A stretch of DNA of 64,000 nt from CAVTWH01 sp963850915 (GTDB taxonomy: Bacteria; Actinomycetota; Actinomycetes; Mycobacteriales; Micromonosporaceae), in NCBI GenBank assembly GCA_963850915.1, contig CAWKND010000013.1, positions 111,096-175,095 on the forward strand, read 5' to 3'. Shown piece after piece: positions 59,723-64,000 of the stretch. The translations under genes and the position numbers were made by a program. Position 1 is the first letter of the stretch. The number at the start of each line of letters is the position of its first letter. The notes under the pieces were generated by a model that was not told the origin of the DNA, ran no database searches, and was given only the letters and a program-made list of their open reading frames with translations.

Positions 59723-60421
59723 CTACTCTTCGATGGCTCCGCCGATGCGGCGCAGGTGTTGGCGGAACGTATAGGCCGGATCGCTCGCGCGCTGGGCCAG
59801 GTACCCGTCGAAGTCGGTCTGCTTTCGCAGTGTCCGACCGCTGCGGATGCGATCGGCCTGGGCGCGCTCGGTCTGCCAGATCTGCGCCGCGGTCGCCAAT
59901 ACTTCGTCAACCCGCTCGGCCGCCACGAAGAGCACCCCGTCGTCGTCACCGAAGACGACGTCGTCCGCGCTCACCAGGTGCGGCCCGAACCGCGCCGTGG
60001 CCAGCGCCGCCGGCTCCCGCTCGTCCAGCCGGACCGGACCGGGCGGGTAACTGCCGTAGCTGAACACCGGCAACCCGATCTCCACCAGCTCCGGCGTATC
60101 CCGGTGCAGCCCCCAGATGACCAGCCCGGCGACCCCGGAAGCCTGTGCCTCCAACACCGCCAGGTCACCGACGCACGCCTCATCCAGGCGACCACCGTTG
60201 TCGACCACCAGTACGTCGCCTGGCTCGGCCCGGGTGAACGCCTCCAGGAAGACATCCACGCTGCCGTAGTGCCGCGCCGGCAGTACCCGCCCGGCAATCC
60301 GTTGCGCGGCAACGACTGCGCGAACGCCCGGCGGTGCGGCGCGCAACGGCAGCGCCAGCCGCAGGCACGCATCCGCGACCAGCGGCGTGGAAAGCTCAGC
60401 GAAACCCTGCAACAGCAACAC
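59723..60421 (-). CDS. RraA-like protein (demethylmenaquinone methyltransferase/aldolase fold)
   Basis: A 232-residue RraA-family protein: STPLVADACLRL, GDVLVVDNGGRLDEACVGDLAVLEAQASGVAGLVIWGLHRDTPEL and FSYGSYPPGPVRL. Relatives are 4-hydroxy-4-methyl-2-oxoglutarate aldolases or RNase E regulators; which applies here is unclear. GTG 60421 follows GGGGGT; a TTG start 27 codons upstream is less likely. The C-terminal extension (QTDFDGYLAQRASDPAYTFRQHLRRIGGAIEE) is longer than in RraA. Confidence 0.85.
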   Translation of the reverse strand: MLLLQGFAELSTPLVADACLRLALPLRAAPPGVRAVVAAQRIAGRVLPARHYGSVDVFLEAFTRAEPGDVLVVDNGGRLDEACVGDLAVLEAQASGVAGLVIWGLHRDTPELVEIGLPVFSYGSYPPGPVRLDEREPAALATARFGPHLVSADDVVFGDDDGVLFVAAERVDEVLATAAQIWQTERAQADRIRSGRTLRKQTDFDGYLAQRASDPAYTFRQHLRRIGGAIEE

Positions 60422-60527
60422 GGGGTACCCCCATGGTCGGCAACTGTGCCCTGGCTGATCCGGTACGGGCGGTGTGAACCGCACCGGCTGCTGCGGGTAC
60501 AACTGAGGGTACCGGAGGGGGACGCGA

Positions 60528-60953
60528 TGACTGATCCGTACGACCTGGAGCGCTTTGTCACAGCGCAGAACGGGTACGCCAGGTACGAACGCGCGCTCGC
60601 GGAGCTACGCCACGGGTACAAGGCGAGCCATTGGATGTGGTTTGTCTTTCCGCAGGTTGGCGGGTTGGGTAGCAGCGACTTCTCCCGGCGGTACGCGATC
60701 CGGTCGCTGGACGAGGCACGTGCCTACCTGGCCCACCCGGTCCTCGGTCCCCGCCTTTTGGAGTGCGCCGGCGTCCTCGCCAGTACCGAGGGCAGCAGCG
60801 CGGAGCGCATCTTCGGCGACATCGACGCCACCAAGCTGCGCTCGTCGATGACACTGTTCCTGCAGGGCCGCCCCCGAGCAGCCGGTCTTCGGCCAGGTAC
60901 TGGAGCTCTACTTCGCCGGTAGCCCCGACCCGGAGACCGACAAACGCCTCTGA
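60528..60953 (+). pseudogene. DUF1810 protein, C-terminus shifted by one base
   Basis: The frame begins MTDPYDLERFVTAQNGYARY, contains GYKASHWMWFVFPQVGGLG and LRSSMTLF, all DUF1810. It then leaves frame after LFLQ. The next frame gives AAPEQPVFGQVLELYFAGSP up to a stop at 60951-60953, as in homologues. One extra G in 60865-60867 (GGG where GG fits) explains this. As read, the product is 131 residues ending in GALLRR. Either a recent mutation or a base error. Function of the family unknown. Confidence 0.8.
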
Positions 60954-61120
60954 ACGGACCCGGGTAGCTGCTCTGTAACCGTGGGTGGGCACCGAGGACA
61001 CACCGGGATTACTGGACCTCTGATCGCTTGAACCCCTGATGCACCGCGCGGCACGATCGGAATTTCCCGGGTGCTTTTCGGTTGGCGCAGCGGCGTACGC
61101 GGCGATGTGGCCCGGGGCCT

Positions 61121-62638
61121 TCACTGGCGTCGGTGGTAGGTGTTGCGGCGTGGTCGTTGTCGCGGGTCGAGGTCCGCAGGCGGGTAGAAATCGGGCAGTC
61201 CGTCGCCGGGGTTGATCTTTACCGTCCACTCACCTTGGTGGATCAACCGATGGTGGTATCCGCACAACAGCACACCGTTGCCACGTTCGGTTGCTCCGCC
61301 GTCTGCCCAGTGTTGGATGTGATGCCCGTCCGCCCACCTGGCCGGACGGTCGCACGGCGGGAACGCACATCCTCCGTCGCGCAGGACGAGCGCCTGCCGG
61401 ACGGGTCCGGTGAATAGACGGCGTCTGCGGCCGAGGTCCAGGAGTTGGCTGTCGCCGTTGAGGACGGCGGGCAGGATCGCCGCGTCGCAGGCCAGCCGGC
61501 GTGCCGATCCGGCGGTGAGGGTGGCTCCGTCGTCCAGGGTGGCTGCGCCGACCTGGCTGCGGAGTACCTCGAATGGGACGGTGACTACCAGCTGTGGTCT
61601 GTCGCCCCCGTTGTCGGGCAGTTCTCCGGTGGCTAGGGCGAGTCGGCAGATGTCGACCAGTGCATCAATTCGGCGTTGTCCCGGACTACGGGGGTCACGT
61701 TCACCTGTGCTCGCACCCAGGCCACCGCCACCGGCGATATCAGCGGCGGGGGCGGCGGCGGCACCAGCGCCTTGGTTGCCACCCGCGCCCGCACCTGCAC
61801 CACCGTCCGTGCCCGCGTCAGCATTCGCCGCGTCTGAGCCCGCGCCCGCACCGGCATTCGCGCCAGCGCCCGTGTCTGAGCCAGCGCCCCTGTCTGAGCC
61901 AGAGCCCGTGTCTGAGCCAGCGCCGGTGTCTGAGCCAGCGGCTGCGCCTTTGTTGAAGCGAGCGTCGTCGCGGTCGCGACGGGGCGCACACAACGGATCC
62001 AGAGCAGCCCGGATGATCGCGCCGCCCTCTCGATCCAACCAACCCGAGATCCGGACCTTGCTGCTACCGGCGACGTCCGACACCGACAACGTCCGATCCC
62101 GATAGCTGCGCGCCTCATCCTTGGCCAACTGATCCGCGGCCTTCTTCTCCGCCCCTTCCGGGTCAACCACATACAGCAGCCGTTCCCCAAGCCGCCCCAA
62201 ATCCCGAGGCGCGAACACAGCCGCCTGCTCCAACAGAAACCGCTCACCCTCCGGCTGGTGCTGGACCGGCAACTCCCGCACAGCCGAGGCGATCACCTGC
62301 ACCTGCTCCACATTCACCCGACCCTCACCAAGTACCGCACCTGATTGCGGAGCGGTACTGGCGAGAAGCTTCGCCAACTTCACGAGACGGGAGGTGATGC
62401 CGGAGCTGACCCGCCACTTGTGCGCCAACCAACCAGAAGTGCTGTGCGCACCCTCAGCCGCCGGCAGACCCCGCGCATCCACCTCCCGCACCAGACCCAA
62501 CTGCAGCGCCGCAACCTGTTGAGACAACACCTGCACCTGGTCTAGGCACGACACAAGATTGGCAGACGGAAGGGCGTAAACGTTGGCGGACAGGCATTCC
62601 GACACGGCCTGCCCCATCACCGCCAACGCCCGATCCAT
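61121..62638 (-). CDS. DUF222/13E12-type HNH endonuclease-like protein
   Basis: A 505-residue protein of the actinobacterial 13E12 repeat group. The DUF222 domain (about 25-330) contains GLVREVDARGLPAAEGAHSTSGWLAHKWRVSSG. A Gly/Ala/Asp insert of about 75 residues (about 235-310) comes from 18-bp repeats. The C-terminal HNH domain is CAFPPCDRPARWADGHHIQHWADGG ... NGVLLCGYHHRLIHQGEW, with Cys pairs and HH catalytic positions intact. Often mobile or multi-copy; role unknown. Confidence 0.9.
   Translation of the reverse strand: MDRALAVMGQAVSECLSANVYALPSANLVSCLDQVQVLSQQVAALQLGLVREVDARGLPAAEGAHSTSGWLAHKWRVSSGITSRLVKLAKLLASTAPQSGAVLGEGRVNVEQVQVIASAVRELPVQHQPEGERFLLEQAAVFAPRDLGRLGERLLYVVDPEGAEKKAADQLAKDEARSYRDRTLSVSDVAGSSKVRISGWLDREGGAIIRAALDPLCAPRRDRDDARFNKGAAAGSDTGAGSDTGSGSDRGAGSDTGAGANAGAGAGSDAANADAGTDGGAGAGAGGNQGAGAAAAPAADIAGGGGLGASTGERDPRSPGQRRIDALVDICRLALATGELPDNGGDRPQLVVTVPFEVLRSQVGAATLDDGATLTAGSARRLACDAAILPAVLNGDSQLLDLGRRRRLFTGPVRQALVLRDGGCAFPPCDRPARWADGHHIQHWADGGATERGNGVLLCGYHHRLIHQGEWTVKINPGDGLPDFYPPADLDPRQRPRRNTYHRRQ
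61866..61937. repeat. Four 18-bp tandem repeats in the HNH gene
   Basis: Unit GCGCCCGTGTCTGAGCCA with single-base variants, starting at 61866, 61884, 61902 and 61920. They encode six-residue Gly-Ser-Asp-Thr-Gly-Ala blocks on the minus strand. Confidence 0.9.
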
Positions 62639-62731
62639 ACCTGGAACCTACCGAGGGGGTACGACAATACTTCGCACATCTGTCCACTTACGACACCGGG
62701 AACGCAGGCTGCCAACGAAGGCGAGTGGGAG

Positions 62732-63103
62732 TCAGTTGCCGGCCGCTGGCGGGGCCGAGTGCCGCGCGGCGAGGAGTGCGCCGAGCCGGCCGATCAGGTC
62801 GTACGGGATTGGCTTGGTGAGAGGGAAGTGCAGCGTGTCCTTGGTTGCCCGGTACTGCGCGACCTCCTGCTCCACCGCCGGATCCAGCGCGGGTACCGGG
62901 TACATGCCGATGTGCTTGCGCCAGCCGGCGAAGTACACGAACGGGGAGCCGGCCAGCGTGATCGCCGGAATCTGGTAGCTGATCTTCTCGCCGGCATTGG
63001 GTACCGCGGCCAGCAGGGTGCGCCGGATCTCGCTCAGGATCGCCGCCACTTCCTCCGGGAACGAGCCGATGTACTCGTCCACACTCGCGAACCGTTGCGC
63101 CAC
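62732..63103 (-). CDS. DUF1801-family protein
   Basis: A 123-residue protein: FASVDEYIGSFPEEVAAILSEIRRTLLAAVPNAGEKISYQIPAITLAGSPFVYFAGWRKHIGMYPVP ... LHFPLTKPIPYDLI. This is the DUF1801/YdhG fold, related to frataxin-like iron chaperones; the function is not known. ATG 63103. Confidence 0.9.
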   Translation of the reverse strand: MAQRFASVDEYIGSFPEEVAAILSEIRRTLLAAVPNAGEKISYQIPAITLAGSPFVYFAGWRKHIGMYPVPALDPAVEQEVAQYRATKDTLHFPLTKPIPYDLIGRLGALLAARHSAPPAAGN

Positions 63104-63140
63104 AACAACCCCCCATACCCCTGAGCGTTACGTCGGCCGA

Positions 63141-63191
63141 ACATCAGTATGAGATTGGCTGGCTCAGAGCCTACTGATCTCATACTGATGT
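63141..63191. repeat. AT-rich 15-bp perfect inverted repeat
   Basis: ACATCAGTATGAGAT (63141-63155) and its exact complement (63177-63191) flank 21 bases, in which GGCT-CAG-AGCC makes a nested hairpin. It is much more AT-rich than its surroundings and lies between two minus-strand genes. It could be a terminator, an operator pair or a small mobile-element relic. Confidence 0.85.
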
Positions 63192-63221
63192 GCGCGGGAT
63201 AGCACAACAACCGACCCCGAC

Positions 63222-63728
63222 CTAGCGAGCCTCGGCGTACCACCGACGATGCGCGAGTGGTTCCACTGCGAGTACCACCGCGACAGCGCTGAACGCGCAC
63301 ACCGACACGATCACGTCTCCCCCGCTGACCACCGCGGCCGCGACCGCACCGCCCACGGCGACCACCGGGCGCACCAGTGTCATCGGCCCGAGCCCCAGCA
63401 GGATGAGGAAGGTGGCCGGGCGCCTGGGCAGCAGCCAGTACCCGAGCAGAGACAACAGTACGAGCGCGGCGAACGGCGCGTAGACGGCGAGCATCCCTTC
63501 GCCCGCGTCCGTCAGCTGCGACAGGGACGCCGGGATGGCTGCGAGCACCAGCAGCAGAGCCAACCCGAGTTGTCCGAGCGCGCCGAGGACGAGTCCGCGC
63601 CGCAGCGCTTCCCGGTAGTAGCGGCCTTTGCGGATCAGCCCGTTGCGGCCGGTGGCGGACCGGAAGCCGGCGAGTGCGCCGTCCACGAGTGCGATGGCGC
63701 ACAGGGCGACCGCGACGGCGGTACTCAC
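63222..63728 (-). CDS. Small integral membrane protein, unknown function
   Basis: A 168-residue protein with about five hydrophobic helices (AVAVALCAIALVDGALAG; LVLGALGQLGLALLLVLAAIP; MLAVYAPFAALVLLSLLGYWLLP; FLILLGLGPMTLVRPVVAVGGAVAAAVV; VIVSVCAFSAVAVVLAVEPL). No family recognised. GTG 63728 overlaps the stop of the upstream gene by 4 bp (GTGA); GTG 63731 is equally possible. Confidence 0.72.
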   Translation of the reverse strand: MSTAVAVALCAIALVDGALAGFRSATGRNGLIRKGRYYREALRRGLVLGALGQLGLALLLVLAAIPASLSQLTDAGEGMLAVYAPFAALVLLSLLGYWLLPRRPATFLILLGLGPMTLVRPVVAVGGAVAAAVVSGGDVIVSVCAFSAVAVVLAVEPLAHRRWYAEAR

Positions 63729-64000
63729 CACGGCAGCCGGACGGTGGCGGGTACCGCGGCCACGAGGTGCCGGGCGTCCCGACCCAGTGCGGTACGCAGC
63801 GCGTCGAGCCGGTCGGGGACGATGCCGAGGATCGGGCGTACTGACGCGCAGAACGGATTCGTGTGCCGTACCGGCCGGTAGAGCAGTGGTACCAACGATT
63901 CCGCGCTCTCAGCCGCGGCCAGCAGGTCGGCGTCGGGGTGCGCCCGCCGGGCGGAGGCCACGCCGTCGTGGCGCCCCAACGGTTCCCGCATCCGGGCCCG
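63725..64000 (-). CDS. C-terminal part of an unrecognised gene, cut by window edge
   Basis: The frame is open from 64000 to the stop at 63725. An ATG at 63991 would give 88 residues (MREPLGRHDGVASARRAHPD ... LRTALGRDARHLVAAVPATVRLPW), but no stop separates it from the window end, so the gene probably continues outside. It is coupled to the following membrane protein gene by a 4-bp overlap. No family recognised. Confidence 0.55.
   Translation of the reverse strand, partial: RARMREPLGRHDGVASARRAHPDADLLAAAESAESLVPLLYRPVRHTNPFCASVRPILGIVPDRLDALRTALGRDARHLVAAVPATVRLPW

Overview
The window is 64 kb of high-GC chromosome from a filamentous or spore-forming actinomycete. The evidence is GTG/ATG starts behind purine-rich ribosome binding sites, a complete conservon (cvnABCD), ECF42 and SigE-family sigma factors, a MalFG-type sugar importer with no local ATPase, and secreted plant-polymer enzymes. 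The density of GTAC words and the gene content suggest Micromonosporaceae, but the genus cannot be shown from the sequence. Most genes are ordinary chromosomal genes. No transposase, integrase, phage block, CRISPR array or rRNA is visible.

Layout. 1-5.5 kb: the 3' end of an FtsK/SpoIIIE-type ATPase gene, small membrane proteins, a DinB-fold protein and gluconokinase. 5.6-8.5 kb: secreted GH74 xyloglucanase with a CBM2. 8.7-11.8 kb: SigE-family sigma factor with a membrane partner, then a PASTA protein. 11.8-17.6 kb: trmB and the conservon. 17.6-18.2 kb: Doc-type toxin-antitoxin. 18.2-20.3 kb: one polypeptide joining an ECF sigma factor, a zinc anti-sigma motif, a membrane helix and an extracellular GH128-like hydrolase. 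20.7-25.7 kb: phosphotransferase, cysteine-free bL36, an ECF42/YCII pair, and a reductase-DinB fused frame. 25.8-31.7 kb: metallophosphoesterase, a membrane protein, a second ECF42/YCII/SRPBCC operon, a DUF433/DUF5615 toxin-antitoxin pair, and a CAU tRNA. 31.8-37.5 kb: SDR, TetR with its divergent target, FG-GAP protein, tRNA-Asn, YtxH-like protein. 37.5-44.7 kb: three-gene drug-type ABC exporter, frameshifted dnaG, and a second sigma/membrane-sensor pair. 44.7-48.4 kb: PemK-like toxin, frameshifted beta-helix lipoprotein, pectate lyase. 49.2-56.6 kb: sugar-uptake and catabolism operon with its LacI regulator. 56.6-64 kb: housekeeping and hypothetical genes, including an Mrp-type ATPase, RraA-like protein, frameshifted DUF1810, HNH/DUF222 protein and DUF1801.

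How the genes work together. One theme is the use of plant cell walls and other glycans: GH74, pectate lyase, a beta-helix lipoprotein, a sigma factor carrying its own extracellular glycosidase, and a LacI-controlled ABC importer with two sugar isomerases and an oxidoreductase. A second theme is dense signalling: five sigma factors, a conservon, LacI and TetR regulators, and two or three toxin-antitoxin loci.

Three genes (dnaG, the beta-helix lipoprotein and DUF1810) are each broken by one extra base, and dnaG is normally essential. Sequencing or assembly error must therefore be excluded before any is called a true pseudogene. Short 15-19 bp tandem duplications recur across or just after stop codons, and GTAC is several-fold over-represented where it could be counted by hand.
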